From: Solirubrobacter sp963837485 | GTDB lineage: Bacteria; Actinomycetota; Thermoleophilia; Solirubrobacterales; Solirubrobacteraceae | Direction of reading: 5' to 3' | Assembly (NCBI GenBank): GCA_963837485.1 | Contig: CAWINP010000015.1 | Span: 1-64,000, forward strand | DNA: 64,000 nt | Shown: piece after piece, positions 7,203-15,888 of the stretch | Layout of the letters: every line of letters starts with the position of its first letter | How positions within the stretch are numbered: the first letter of the stretch is position 1 | Translations under genes and position numbers: made by a program | The notes under the pieces: generated by a model | Told to the model about the DNA's origin: nothing | Database searches by the model: none | Seen by the model: the letters and a program-made list of their open reading frames with translations, nothing else

Positions 7203-10200
7203 GTGCCGCCGCACCGCCCATTGCCCAAGAACGTGTCGTTTCCTGAGCTCGAGGAGCGCGTGCTCGAGCGCTGGCGCGAGCGCGACATCTTCCGCGAGTC
7301 GATGCGCCGCCGCGAGGGCGGAAAGCCGTTCGTCTTCTACGAGGGGCCGCCGACCGCCAACGGCCGCCCAGGCTCCCATCACGTGCTCGCGCGCGTGTTC
7401 AAGGACATCTTCCCCCGCTACCGCACCATGCAGGGCGACTACGCGCTGCGCAAGGGCGGCTGGGACTGTCACGGGCTGCCGGTCGAGATCGCGGTGCAGG
7501 AGAAGCTCGGGATCTCCTCCAAGCTTCAGATCGAGGAGATGGGCATCGCCGAGTTCAACCGGCTGTGCCGCGAGTCGGTGTTCGAGTTCCTGGAGGACTG
7601 GGACCGCCTGACCGAGCGGATCGGCTACTGGGTCGACCTCGAGCACCCGTACCGCACGCTCGACTCCGAGTACATCGAGTCGGTCTGGTGGGCGCTCAAG
7701 CAGCTGTGGGAGAAGGACCTGCTCTACGAGGGCTTCAAGGTCGTCCCGTACTGCCCGCGCGACGGCACCGCGCTCTCCAGCCACGAGGTCTCCCAGGGCT
7801 ACCAGGACGTCGAGGACCCGAGCATCTACGTCCGCTTCCCGATCACCAGGCCCGCGGGCGTGCTGCGCGACACCGACACGCTGCTCGTGTGGACGACGAC
7901 GCCGTGGACGCTGGTCACCAACGCGGCCGTCGCGGTCGACCCGAGCCTCACGTACGTCCGCACGACCAACGGCGAGGTGCTCGCCGAGGCGCTGGTCGAG
8001 CGCGTGCTCGGCGAAGGCGCGCAGATCGCCGACCGCTTCAGCGGCGCCCAGATGCTCGGCGCGGGCTACGAGCCGCCGTTCCCGTTCATCTCCGCCGAGG
8101 AGTACGGCGCCAAGGGCCACACCGTGCTGGCCGGCGACTTCGTGTCGGCCGAGGACGGCACCGGCATCGTCCACACAGCGATCGCGTTCGGCGAGGACGA
8201 CTTCCGGCTCGGCGCGGAGAACGATCTGGCCGTCATCAACCCCGTCCGGGCTGATGGCACCTACGACGAGCGCATCGGCCCGTACGCGGGCCGCTGGGTC
8301 AAGGACGCCGACCCCGACCTGATCGAGGACCTGCGCTCGCGCGGGCGCCTGCACCACGCGGAGACGCTCCTGCACGCGTACCCGCACTGCTGGCGCTGCG
8401 GCACGCCGCTGCTCTACTACGCGAAGCCGACCTGGTACATCCGCACGTCGCGGCTGCGCGACCGGCTGCTCGCCGCCAACGAGAGCGTCGACTGGCACCC
8501 CGAGCACATCAAGCACGGCCGCATGGGACGCTGGCTGGAGAACAACGTCGACTGGGCGCTGGGCCGCGAGCGCTACTGGGGCACGCCGCTGCCGGTGTGG
8601 CGCAACGAGGCGGGCGAGGCGGTCTGCATCGGCTCGTTCGCGGAGCTGAAGGAGCTCTCGGGAGTGGAGCTCGACGACCCGCACCGGCCGTTCGTCGACG
8701 AGGTCGTGATCCCGTCGCCGAGCGGGGGCGAGCCGCTGCGCCGCGTGCCGGAGGTGATCGACGTCTGGTTCGACTCCGGGTCGATGCCGTTCGCGCAGTG
8801 GCACGCGCCGTTCGAGAACCAGGAGAAGTTCGAGAGCCAGTTCCCTGCCGACTACATCTGCGAGGGGATCGACCAGACGCGCGGCTGGTTCTACAGCCTG
8901 CTGGCGATCTCGACGCTGCTGTTCGACCGCAGCTCGTACAAGACCTGCCTGAGCCTCGGCCACATCGCCGATCCCGAGGGCAAGAAGATGTCGAAGTCGC
9001 TCGGCAACATCGTCGTGCCGTGGGACGTGATCGAGCGCCACGGGGCGGACGCGTTCCGCTGGTACTTCCTGGCCTCCAAGCTGCCGTGGGACGGCTACAA
9101 CTTCGACACCGAGACCGTCGGGGAGTCGCTGCGCCAGTTCCTGCTCCAGCTCTGGAACACCTACGGCTTCTACGTCCTCTACGCGAACGTCAACGATGTT
9201 GCGCCGGGCGACTCGCCGCCCGCCAATGAATTGGACCGCTGGGCGCTCTCGCGCCTCGCCGCCACCGTCGAGGAGGTCACCGAGCGCCTCGACGCCTACG
9301 ACGCCACGCGCGCCGGCCAGGCGATCGCCGCGTTCGTCGACGACCTCTCGAACTGGTACGTGCGCCGCTCGCGCCGGCGCTTCTGGGACGGCGACGCCGC
9401 CGCATTCGCAACGCTGCGCACGTGCCTGGTCACGGTCTCCAAGCTGCTCGCCCCGTTCACCCCGTTCATCGCCGACGAGATCTACGACAACCTCGACGGC
9501 TCGCAGGAGAGCGTCCACCTCGAGGACTGGCCGCGTGCTCGACCGCGCGACGAGGACCTCGAGTTCGCGATGGCGACCGTGCGCGAGACGGTCCGGCTCG
9601 GCCTCGCCGCCCGCGGGCAGGCGAAGCTCAAGGTGCGCCAGCCCCTGCGCGCCGCCGTGGTCGTGGCGGCCGGCGGCGAGCGGGACGCGATCGAGCGTCT
9701 GAGTGACGTCGTACTCGACGAGCTCAACGTCAAGGCGCTGCGCTACGTGTCCCAGGCCGACGAGCTCGGCTCCTACGAGGTCAAGCCGAACTACCGCGCG
9801 CTCGGGCCGCGCTTCGGCAAGCTGATGCCGCAGGTCGCCGCCGCGGTGGCGTCACTCGATCCGGGTCACGTGGCGAGCGCGCTGCGCGACGGCGGGCGGG
9901 TCGGGATCGCCGTCGACGGGCACGACCACGAGCTCGGCGAGGACGACCTGCTGCTGGCGATGCGCCCGCTCGAGGGCTACCAGCTCGAGCGCGAGGGCTC
10001 GCACGCGGTGGCGCTGGAGCTCGAGCTCGACGGCGAGCTGCACCGCGAGATGCTCGCGCGCGAGATCGTCCACGCGGTCCAGAACGCCCGCAAGGGGGCG
10101 GGGCTGGAGGTCGAGGACCGGATCCGGCTGATGCTCGGCGGCGACGACGAGCTGCTCGACGCGGCGCGCGCCCACGAGGCCTACCTCACGGCCGAGACGC

Positions 10201-10289
10201 TCGCGCTCTCGGTCGCCTACGACGGCACGGCGGCCGACGCGGTCACGATCGAGGGCCGCCCGCTGCACATCGCCGTCAGCCGCGCCTGA
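7203..10289 (+). CDS. ileS: Isoleucyl-tRNA synthetase, type 2, with GXHH signature
   Basis: A class I aminoacyl-tRNA synthetase of 1028 residues that charges tRNA-Ile. Its length and sequence style (RYRTMQGDYALRKGGWDCHG, and the WALGRERYWGTPLPVW region) fit the eukaryote-like IleRS2 group and not the short bacterial IleRS1. The KMSKS motif is intact at residues 595-599. The HIGH motif is replaced by GSHH at residues 57-60 (7371-7382), that is, first and third positions exchanged. This GXHH form is reported for some IleRS2 enzymes that are hyper-resistant to mupirocin. The gene starts at GTG 7203 and stands alone. No second ileS is in the window. Confidence 0.95.
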   Translation: MPPHRPLPKNVSFPELEERVLERWRERDIFRESMRRREGGKPFVFYEGPPTANGRPGSHHVLARVFKDIFPRYRTMQGDYALRKGGWDCHGLPVEIAVQEKLGISSKLQIEEMGIAEFNRLCRESVFEFLEDWDRLTERIGYWVDLEHPYRTLDSEYIESVWWALKQLWEKDLLYEGFKVVPYCPRDGTALSSHEVSQGYQDVEDPSIYVRFPITRPAGVLRDTDTLLVWTTTPWTLVTNAAVAVDPSLTYVRTTNGEVLAEALVERVLGEGAQIADRFSGAQMLGAGYEPPFPFISAEEYGAKGHTVLAGDFVSAEDGTGIVHTAIAFGEDDFRLGAENDLAVINPVRADGTYDERIGPYAGRWVKDADPDLIEDLRSRGRLHHAETLLHAYPHCWRCGTPLLYYAKPTWYIRTSRLRDRLLAANESVDWHPEHIKHGRMGRWLENNVDWALGRERYWGTPLPVWRNEAGEAVCIGSFAELKELSGVELDDPHRPFVDEVVIPSPSGGEPLRRVPEVIDVWFDSGSMPFAQWHAPFENQEKFESQFPADYICEGIDQTRGWFYSLLAISTLLFDRSSYKTCLSLGHIADPEGKKMSKSLGNIVVPWDVIERHGADAFRWYFLASKLPWDGYNFDTETVGESLRQFLLQLWNTYGFYVLYANVNDVAPGDSPPANELDRWALSRLAATVEEVTERLDAYDATRAGQAIAAFVDDLSNWYVRRSRRRFWDGDAAAFATLRTCLVTVSKLLAPFTPFIADEIYDNLDGSQESVHLEDWPRARPRDEDLEFAMATVRETVRLGLAARGQAKLKVRQPLRAAVVVAAGGERDAIERLSDVVLDELNVKALRYVSQADELGSYEVKPNYRALGPRFGKLMPQVAAAVASLDPGHVASALRDGGRVGIAVDGHDHELGEDDLLLAMRPLEGYQLEREGSHAVALELELDGELHREMLAREIVHAVQNARKGAGLEVEDRIRLMLGGDDELLDAARAHEAYLTAETLALSVAYDGTAADAVTIEGRPLHIAVSRA

Positions 10290-10424
10290 GGAGCGGGTAT
10301 CCCGGCGGCATGCTCGCCGCCGCGCTGCTCGCGCAGGCCGATCGTCGCCGCTGCCGGCATTGAGCGGATTCGACGATCGATCTACGCGGCGAAAGGCGCC
10401 CGCCGGCGCCCTCCTGTGGTTGTG
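10290..10424. other. Intergenic region between ileS and trxA
   Basis: 135 bases between two convergent genes. The only clear structure is the hairpin annotated at 10395-10410. No coding sequence, promoter or RNA gene is apparent. Confidence 0.6.
10395..10410 (-). terminator. Putative transcription terminator after trxA
   Basis: Perfect inverted repeat GGCGCC-CGCC-GGCGCC. Read on the minus strand, the direction of trxA, the stem is followed by TTT. It lies 15 bases beyond the trxA stop and is short but very GC-rich. Confidence 0.45.
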
Positions 10425-10754
10425 CTACGCCGTCAGCGCGGGCTCGAGCTCGGACACGATGCGCTTCTTGGGCATCGCGCCCTGGATGCGCTTGGCCTCG
10501 GCGCCGTTGCGGAACAGGATCATCGTCGGGATCGCGAGCACCTGATACTGGGCCGCGGTCTGCTGGTTGTCGTCGACGTTGAGCTTCACGATCCGCAGGT
10601 CGTCGCGCTCGCCGGCGATCTCCTCGAGGGCCGGGGAGACGAGGCGGCACGGGCCGCACCAGGGAGCCCAGAAGTCCACCAGCACGGGCGTATCCGACTC
10701 GATCACTTCAGCCTGGAAGCTGATGTCGGTGACGTCGGTGATGTGCTCTGACAT
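10425..10754 (-). CDS. trxA: Thioredoxin
   Basis: A 109-residue classical thioredoxin, a cytosolic protein disulphide reductase. The active site WCGPC is present in DFWAPWCGPCRLVSPAL near residue 32, and the cis-Pro loop appears as AIPTMILFRNG near residue 76. I chose ATG 10754 because MSEHITDVTD is a normal thioredoxin N-terminus and an AGAGGA-like ribosome binding site precedes it; the open frame reaches 10790. No thioredoxin reductase gene is nearby. Confidence 0.96.
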   Translation of the reverse strand: MSEHITDVTDISFQAEVIESDTPVLVDFWAPWCGPCRLVSPALEEIAGERDDLRIVKLNVDDNQQTAAQYQVLAIPTMILFRNGAEAKRIQGAMPKKRIVSELEPALTA

Positions 10755-10803
10755 GGGTTCCTCTCGCGGGGTTTCTCTATCTCGCTTCACAAAGTATAGC
10801 GGC

Positions 10804-11502
10804 CTACCCCGCGAGCCAGAGCACGACCCGCGGCGAGATCCAGACCTCGATCGACGCCGCCAGGAGGATGATCGGGATCGCGATGGCGGTCGTCACGAAC
10901 GTCGCGGCGAGCAGCTCGTTCCACGCTCCCCGGCGGCTTGCGATCGTCCAGGCCGCCAGCGGCAGGAACAGCGCGAACAGCTCCGGCAGCGCGTGCGGGC
11001 AGAGGCCGAGCAGCAGCAGCGCCGGTGACATCCGCCCTAGCGCTGCGAGGTCCGCGGCGCCGTGGCCGAGCGCGTAGGCCTGCGTGGCGAGCGAGAAGGC
11101 CGTCGCGCCCACGACGAACGCGATCGCCAGCGGGCCGGCCCGCTCGTGCACCTTGCGCCACACCCCCGTGTAGCCCTGGGCGACGGTGGGCAGCGACGAT
11201 CCCGCCATGAAGCCGGCGAGGCAGGCGAGCGAGTGCAGCGCGAGCACGAGCCCGTTGCGGAACAGGACGAAGCCGAAGTCGCCGGTGGTCGCCGCGCGGG
11301 TGAGGCCCGGGTAGTCGTAGCCGCTCGGGTCGGGCGTCGTCTCGACCGCCACCACCCAGGTCGCCGCCAGCAGCAGGACGGCGACCGCGAGCGAGCCCAG
11401 CGCCCAGCCGCGCAGCACCGGCCACGGATGCGCGTTCCAGCGCCGCAGCGCGGCGCGCGTGTCGTCCCAGCCCTGGACGAGGGCCAGCTCTTCAGCCTTC
11501 AT
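10804..11502 (-). CDS. SpoIIM-like integral membrane protein
   Basis: A membrane protein of about 232 residues with five or six hydrophobic segments. Its C-terminal pattern (a segment ending AASIEVWISPRV after PLAAWTIASRRGAW) resembles the stage II sporulation protein M family, also widespread in non-sporulating actinobacteria with unknown role. It overlaps the 3' end of the upstream glycosyltransferase gene by 11 bases from ATG 11502 (an alternative ATG at 11514 is in frame), so the two are probably co-translated and may both serve the cell envelope. Confidence 0.65.
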   Translation of the reverse strand: MKAEELALVQGWDDTRAALRRWNAHPWPVLRGWALGSLAVAVLLLAATWVVAVETTPDPSGYDYPGLTRAATTGDFGFVLFRNGLVLALHSLACLAGFMAGSSLPTVAQGYTGVWRKVHERAGPLAIAFVVGATAFSLATQAYALGHGAADLAALGRMSPALLLLGLCPHALPELFALFLPLAAWTIASRRGAWNELLAATFVTTAIAIPIILLAASIEVWISPRVVLWLAG

Positions 11503-12244
11503 GCACCAATGCATCGGCAGCCGGGGCCAGATCCCCCAGCGGGCGCCAGCGCCGCGGGCCGAACCGCATCGCGGGGACGCGCCACGCGGCCTCCAGCGCG
11601 ATCCGGCCCGACATCTTCGAGTCGCCCACCCGCCGCTCGCGGAACAGGATCGGCACCTCGACGACCGCCAGCCCGAGCGACAGCGCGCGCCAGGTCAGCT
11701 CGACCTGGAACGCATAGCCCTGAGCCCCGGCGCCGGTCGCGTCGATCGCGTGGAGCGTCGTCGCGCGGAAGCACTTGAAGCCTCCTGTGAGGTCGCGCAC
11801 GCCGACGCCGAGCACGTGGCGCGCGTAGCCGCAGCCCCAGCGCGAGAGCGCGTGCCGCTTCAGGCCCCAGTCCTCGATCCCGCCGCCGTCGACGTAGCGC
11901 GACCCGAGCACGAGGTCGGCGCCCGCCTGCGCCGGCGCGATCAGCCGCGGCAGATCGGCCGGGTCGTGCGAGAGGTCGGCGTCCATCTCGACCACGAGCT
12001 CCGCGCCCTCCGCGAGCGCCTCCGCGAAGCCGGCAGCGTAGGCGCGGCCGAGCCCCGCCTTGCCCGGACGGTGCAGGACGCTGTCGGCAAGCGCGTCGGC
12101 GAGCTCGGCGGTGCCGTCGGTCGACGCGTCGTCGACCACGAGCACGTGCGCGTCCGGCACCGCGGCGCGCACGCCGCGCACCACGGGCTCGAGGTTGTCG
12201 ACCTCGTTGTAGGTGGGCAGGATCACCCAGAGACGACCGGTCAT
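11492..12244 (-). CDS. Polyprenol-phosphate mannosyltransferase-like GT2 enzyme
   Basis: A 250-residue family 2 glycosyltransferase of the dolichol-phosphate-mannose synthase type (Ppm1 catalytic domain in actinobacteria). It shows ILPTYNEVDN at the N-terminus, VVDDASTDGT for nucleotide binding, the DADLSHDP metal-binding motif near residue 90, and GSRYVDGG after it. There are no C-terminal membrane helices, so it acts at the inner face of the membrane on a lipid carrier. It would charge polyprenol phosphate with a hexose for membrane glycosyltransferases such as the GT39-type enzyme at 25476. Start ATG 12244 leaves 25 bases to the divergent polX start. Confidence 0.88.
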   Translation of the reverse strand: MTGRLWVILPTYNEVDNLEPVVRGVRAAVPDAHVLVVDDASTDGTAELADALADSVLHRPGKAGLGRAYAAGFAEALAEGAELVVEMDADLSHDPADLPRLIAPAQAGADLVLGSRYVDGGGIEDWGLKRHALSRWGCGYARHVLGVGVRDLTGGFKCFRATTLHAIDATGAGAQGYAFQVELTWRALSLGLAVVEVPILFRERRVGDSKMSGRIALEAAWRVPAMRFGPRRWRPLGDLAPAADALVHEG

Positions 12245-12269
12245 GAAGGCCGCGTAGCCTATTTGAGCC

Positions 12270-14018
12270 GTGAGCGCCAAGACGAACGCCGAGATCGCCG
12301 CCGCCTTCGACGAGCTGGGAGACCTGTACGAGCTCGACGGCGCGGTGTCCTACCGGGTGATCGCGTACCGGACCGCGGCCAAGGCGGTTCGCGAGGCGTC
12401 GGTGTCGGTGATGGCGCTAACGCGCGAGGGTCGTGTGACCGAGCTGCCGGGCATCGGCAAGACGCTCGAGGAGAAGCTGCACGCGCTCGACGAGACCGGC
12501 GACATCCCCGCCGCCCAGAAGCTGCGCGCGAAGTTCCCGCCGGGGCTGATCGCGGTCATGCACCTGCCGGGCTTCGGGCCCAAGCGCGCGCGGACGCTCT
12601 ACGAGGAGCTCAATGTCGACTCGCTGGAGAAGCTGCGCGAGATGGCCGAGGCGGGCGAGATCCGCAAGCTGCGCGGGTTCGGTGCCAAGGTCGAGGAGAA
12701 CCTGCTGCGCACGCTGGCCGAGCACGAGGACGGCGGCGGCCCGGCCCCGCGCATCCTGCTCAGCCGCGCGCTGCCGGTCGCCGAGCAGATCGCGGGCGCG
12801 CTGCGCGACCACCCGGCGGCCGATCGCGTGGAGATCGCCGGCTCGCTGCGGCGGCTCGGCGACACCGCGAAGGACATCGACATCATCGCCACCGCGAGCG
12901 ACCCGGCGGCGCTGATCTCGCGCCTGCGCGAGCTCGACCTCGTGGAGTCCGTGAACGCCACCGGCGACGCCGGCGCGCGCGTGACGACGCACTCCGGCAT
13001 GCGCGTGGACCTGCGCGTCGTCGCGCCGGACCAGTTCGGCAACGTGCTCCAGCACTTCACCGGCGCCAAGGCCCACAACGTCCAGTTGCGCGAGTGGGCG
13101 GTCCGGAGGGGGCTGCACATCTCCGAGTACGGCGTGCTCGACGATGCCGACGGCGAGACGACCCGCTGTGCCACCGAGGAGGGCGTCTACGGGCGGCTCG
13201 GCCTGCCGTGGATCCCGCCGGAGCTGCGGGAGGGGCGCGGCGAGCTGGAGGCGGCCCTCAACGGCGCGCTGCCGGCGCTGGTCGAGCTTGCCGACCTGCG
13301 AGGCGACCTGCACTGCCACACGACGCTCTCCGACGGCCGCCAGACGCTCGAGCAGATGGCCGAGGCGGCGCTGGGGCGCGGCTACGAGTACCTCGCGGTG
13401 ACCGATCACTCGGCCAGCCACGGCTTCGGCAACCACGTCACGGACGAGATGCTCCAGGCGCGCATCGACGAGGTCGCCGAGCTGAACACGCGCCTGGACG
13501 GCATCACGATCCTCGCCGGGTCCGAGGTCAACATCCTCCCGGACGGCGGCCTCGACTATGCGGACGAGCTGCTGGCCCGGCTCGACTGGGTGATCGCGTC
13601 CGTGCACACGTCGTTCGCGATGGACGAGGCGGCGATGACCGATCGCGTGATCCGTGCGCTCGAGCATCCGCTGGTCGACGCGCTCGGTCACCCGACGGGA
13701 CGCAAGATCGAGACGCGGCCGCCGTACTCGATCGACATGACACGTGTCATAGAGGCGGCTGCCCGGACCGGCACGATGATCGAGATCAACTCCGCCCCCG
13801 ACCGGCGCGACATGAACGAGATCCACGCGCGCGCCGCCGCTGCCGCCGGCGTGAAGGTCCTGATCGACTCCGACGCGCACGGGACCAACACGCTCTCGAA
13901 CATCCGCTTCGGGGTCGCGACCGCCCGCCGCGCCTGGCTGACCGCCGAGCAGGTCGCCAACGCGCGGCCGTGGGCGGAGTTCGCGGCGATGAGGAAGAGA
14001 GCGGCGCACTCGCGCTGA
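12270..14018 (+). CDS. polX: DNA polymerase/3'-5' exonuclease PolX
   Basis: A 582-residue bacterial family X polymerase fused to a PHP phosphoesterase domain, involved in base-excision repair. Residues 1-75 form the helix-hairpin-helix 8 kDa domain (LPGIGKTLEEKL). A second HhH follows (LPGFGPKRARTLYEEL). The palm shows GSLRRLGDTAKDIDIIATA, with the metal-binding Asp pair DIDI. The C-terminal PHP domain starts DLRGDLHCHTTLSDGRQTLE and includes AVTDHSASHG, GSEVNI, ASVHTSF and DSDAHG. All expected metal ligands of the exonuclease appear present. GTG start at 12270; the gene stands alone. Confidence 0.94.
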   Translation: MSAKTNAEIAAAFDELGDLYELDGAVSYRVIAYRTAAKAVREASVSVMALTREGRVTELPGIGKTLEEKLHALDETGDIPAAQKLRAKFPPGLIAVMHLPGFGPKRARTLYEELNVDSLEKLREMAEAGEIRKLRGFGAKVEENLLRTLAEHEDGGGPAPRILLSRALPVAEQIAGALRDHPAADRVEIAGSLRRLGDTAKDIDIIATASDPAALISRLRELDLVESVNATGDAGARVTTHSGMRVDLRVVAPDQFGNVLQHFTGAKAHNVQLREWAVRRGLHISEYGVLDDADGETTRCATEEGVYGRLGLPWIPPELREGRGELEAALNGALPALVELADLRGDLHCHTTLSDGRQTLEQMAEAALGRGYEYLAVTDHSASHGFGNHVTDEMLQARIDEVAELNTRLDGITILAGSEVNILPDGGLDYADELLARLDWVIASVHTSFAMDEAAMTDRVIRALEHPLVDALGHPTGRKIETRPPYSIDMTRVIEAAARTGTMIEINSAPDRRDMNEIHARAAAAAGVKVLIDSDAHGTNTLSNIRFGVATARRAWLTAEQVANARPWAEFAAMRKRAAHSR

Positions 14019-14031
14019 GCGCTCGCGCGGC

Positions 14032-15063
14032 TCACAGGGCCCGCAGCAGCGGCAGGAGGTCGCGCGCGACGACGCGGTCGACCTCTTCCGGAGCGAAGGC
14101 GGCGAGCGCGGCGCCCGCGCGCTCCGCGTAGCCCTCGCTCGGCGCGTCCAGCGCCGCGCGGACGTCGAGCCGGGACGTGACCAGGCGCGGGTCGAGCGCG
14201 TGCGCGATCGGCAGCGCCGCGTACGGCCCGGGCGACGGCGTGGTCACGAGCATGCACCCGTCGGCCAGCGCCTCCAGCTGCGCGATGCCGTAGTCCTCCC
14301 GCCGCGGCGCGGTGAGGAACACGCGGGCGCGGCGCAGGAGGGCGCGATAGTCGGCCCGCGACAGCATTCCCGCGAACCGCACGCGCCCGCCGCCTGCGAG
14401 GGACGCCGCCGGCGGGGCCGGCGCCGAGCCGGCCGCTGACCTCGCGCGGCGCAGCCACGCCGCACCCGCGGCCTCGCCAAGCCCCGCGACCACGAGCTCC
14501 TCGCCCGGCCGGGCATCCCGCGCCCACGCCGCGAGCACGCGGTCGAGCCCCTTCTTCTCCGGGTTGGCGCCGTACGCGATCGCCGCGATGTCGCGCTCGA
14601 CGGGGATGCCGGACGGCGCGACCGGGACCGGCACCACGACCGCGTCGGCGTGCGGCCGCGGCGCCTCCGCGAGCCCGCCCTCGCTCCACGGCACGAGCAG
14701 CGGCGCGTCCTCGAAGCGCGCGCGCTCGACGCGCCGCTGCCAGAGCCCGTGGCGGCCGGGGCGGTTGCCGGCCGCCGGCGCGTCGAAGCGGATCGCGCCC
14801 GGCGCGGGGCCGAGCAGCGCCGCCGTAGTCGAGGAGTAGAGCACCGCGCGCGGCCGGTGGGCGGCGATCGCCGCGCGCGCTGCGCGGCGCGCGTTCACGG
14901 CCCAGGCGAGCTCGATCGCCGCCAGCGTCCGCCACTCACGCGGGCGGCCGGACGCCGCCACGGCGACCTTGGCGCCCGCGCGCCGGAGTGAGTCCGCCAG
15001 CTCGGAGTCCGCCTCGCGTAGCCCGGCGGTGCCGCCGAGCGACACGATCAGCACGTCGATCAT
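14032..15063 (-). CDS. Glycosyltransferase, GT4-like
   Basis: A 343-residue predicted glycosyltransferase with a GT-B fold. The N-terminal half is Ala/Arg-rich and binds the acceptor. The C-terminal half has the nucleotide-sugar-binding features of GT4 enzymes: AYGANPEKKGLDRVLAAW, FAGMLSRADYRALLRRAR, and the EX7E-like segment REDYGIAQLEALADG near residue 262. No membrane segment is seen. The donor and acceptor cannot be told. It is convergent with polX, 13 bases away, and divergent from the ACT-RidA gene. Confidence 0.78.
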   Translation of the reverse strand: MIDVLIVSLGGTAGLREADSELADSLRRAGAKVAVAASGRPREWRTLAAIELAWAVNARRAARAAIAAHRPRAVLYSSTTAALLGPAPGAIRFDAPAAGNRPGRHGLWQRRVERARFEDAPLLVPWSEGGLAEAPRPHADAVVVPVPVAPSGIPVERDIAAIAYGANPEKKGLDRVLAAWARDARPGEELVVAGLGEAAGAAWLRRARSAAGSAPAPPAASLAGGGRVRFAGMLSRADYRALLRRARVFLTAPRREDYGIAQLEALADGCMLVTTPSPGPYAALPIAHALDPRLVTSRLDVRAALDAPSEGYAERAGAALAAFAPEEVDRVVARDLLPLLRAL

Positions 15064-15083
15064 CCGGCTGGCATTCTCGTGCG

Positions 15084-15836
15084 ATGGACCTGACCGTGCT
15101 GCCAGAGTCGCTCGCGATCTGCCGCCTGCGGCCCACCGACCGGATCCCGTCCTGGGCGCTCGAGGAGCACGATTCGCTCAGCTCGATCACGCGCACGGCC
15201 GACGAGCTGTCGATCGTCTGCCCGGAGGAGGCCGTCCCGCCGGACGTCGAGCAGGTCGAGGGCGGCTGGCGCGCGCTCAAGGTGCCCGGGCCGATCCCGT
15301 TCGCGACGACCGGTGTCATGGCGTCGATCGCCGGCCCGCTCGCGGCCGCCGGCATCACGCTGTTCGCCGTCTCGACCTACGACACCGACTACGTGCTGGT
15401 GCAGGACGTCGAGGGCGCCCTCGCGGCGCTCAACGCGCAGCCGCTCCGCATCTCCTCGGGCAGCCCGTTCGAGCCCGTGATCGGCTTCTCGCGCGCCGTC
15501 CGCGCCGGAGACCGCGTGCTCGTCTCGGGCACCGGCCCGGTCCAGCCGGACGGCGGCTGCCCGCCGGACACGCTCGGCCAGGCGCGCCGGTGCTGGGAGA
15601 TCGTGCTCGCGGCGCTCGCCGAGGCGGGAGCGAGCGCGGAGCACGTGATCCGCACGCGCACGTTCCTGACTCCCGAGGCCGACGCCGAGCAGGCGATGCA
15701 GGCGCATGGCGAGATCTTCAAGGACGTCCGCCCCGCCGCCACGATGCTGGCGGTGCACGGCCTGCTCGACCCGCGCTGGACCGTCGAGGTCGAGGCGGAA
15801 GCGGAAGTTTCGCCCTCCGGTCGTCGCCTGTCGTAG
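15084..15836 (+). CDS. ACT domain-RidA fusion protein
   Basis: A 250-residue protein of two joined domains. Residues 1-118 match the stand-alone ACT-type COG3603 proteins (DLTVLPESLAICRL, TADELSIVCPEEAVP, FATTGVMASIAGPLAAAGI, STYDTDYVLV). Residues 122-240 form a RidA/YjgF domain (ISSGSPFEPVIGFSRAVRAG, VSGTGPVQPDG, HVIRTRTFLT), with the conserved Arg that contacts the enamine/imine substrate in RIRTR. RidA domains remove reactive 2-aminoacrylate-type intermediates; ACT domains bind amino acids. The last residues and stop are contributed by a palindromic repeat. Start ATG 15084 agrees with the COG3603 N-terminus. Confidence 0.85.
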   Translation: MDLTVLPESLAICRLRPTDRIPSWALEEHDSLSSITRTADELSIVCPEEAVPPDVEQVEGGWRALKVPGPIPFATTGVMASIAGPLAAAGITLFAVSTYDTDYVLVQDVEGALAALNAQPLRISSGSPFEPVIGFSRAVRAGDRVLVSGTGPVQPDGGCPPDTLGQARRCWEIVLAALAEAGASAEHVIRTRTFLTPEADAEQAMQAHGEIFKDVRPAATMLAVHGLLDPRWTVEVEAEAEVSPSGRRLS

Positions 15837-15888
15837 CCGCGGTTTGCCTACGGGCTCGGGCGCGTCGTCGACCTCCGTGCGACGTTAC
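15806..15888. repeat. 83-base dispersed repeat, copy A
   Basis: One of two copies in the window of an element with conserved ends: AGTTTCGCCCTCCGGTC at 15806-15822 and CGACCTCCGTGCGACGTTAC at 15869-15888. The other copy is at 34278-34362, inside ureF. The middle is less conserved but about equally long. Here the element supplies the stop of the ACT-RidA gene (TAG 15834-15836) and, on the other strand, the stop of the convergent membrane protein gene (TAA at 15885-15887), so it closes two reading frames. Confidence 0.85.
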
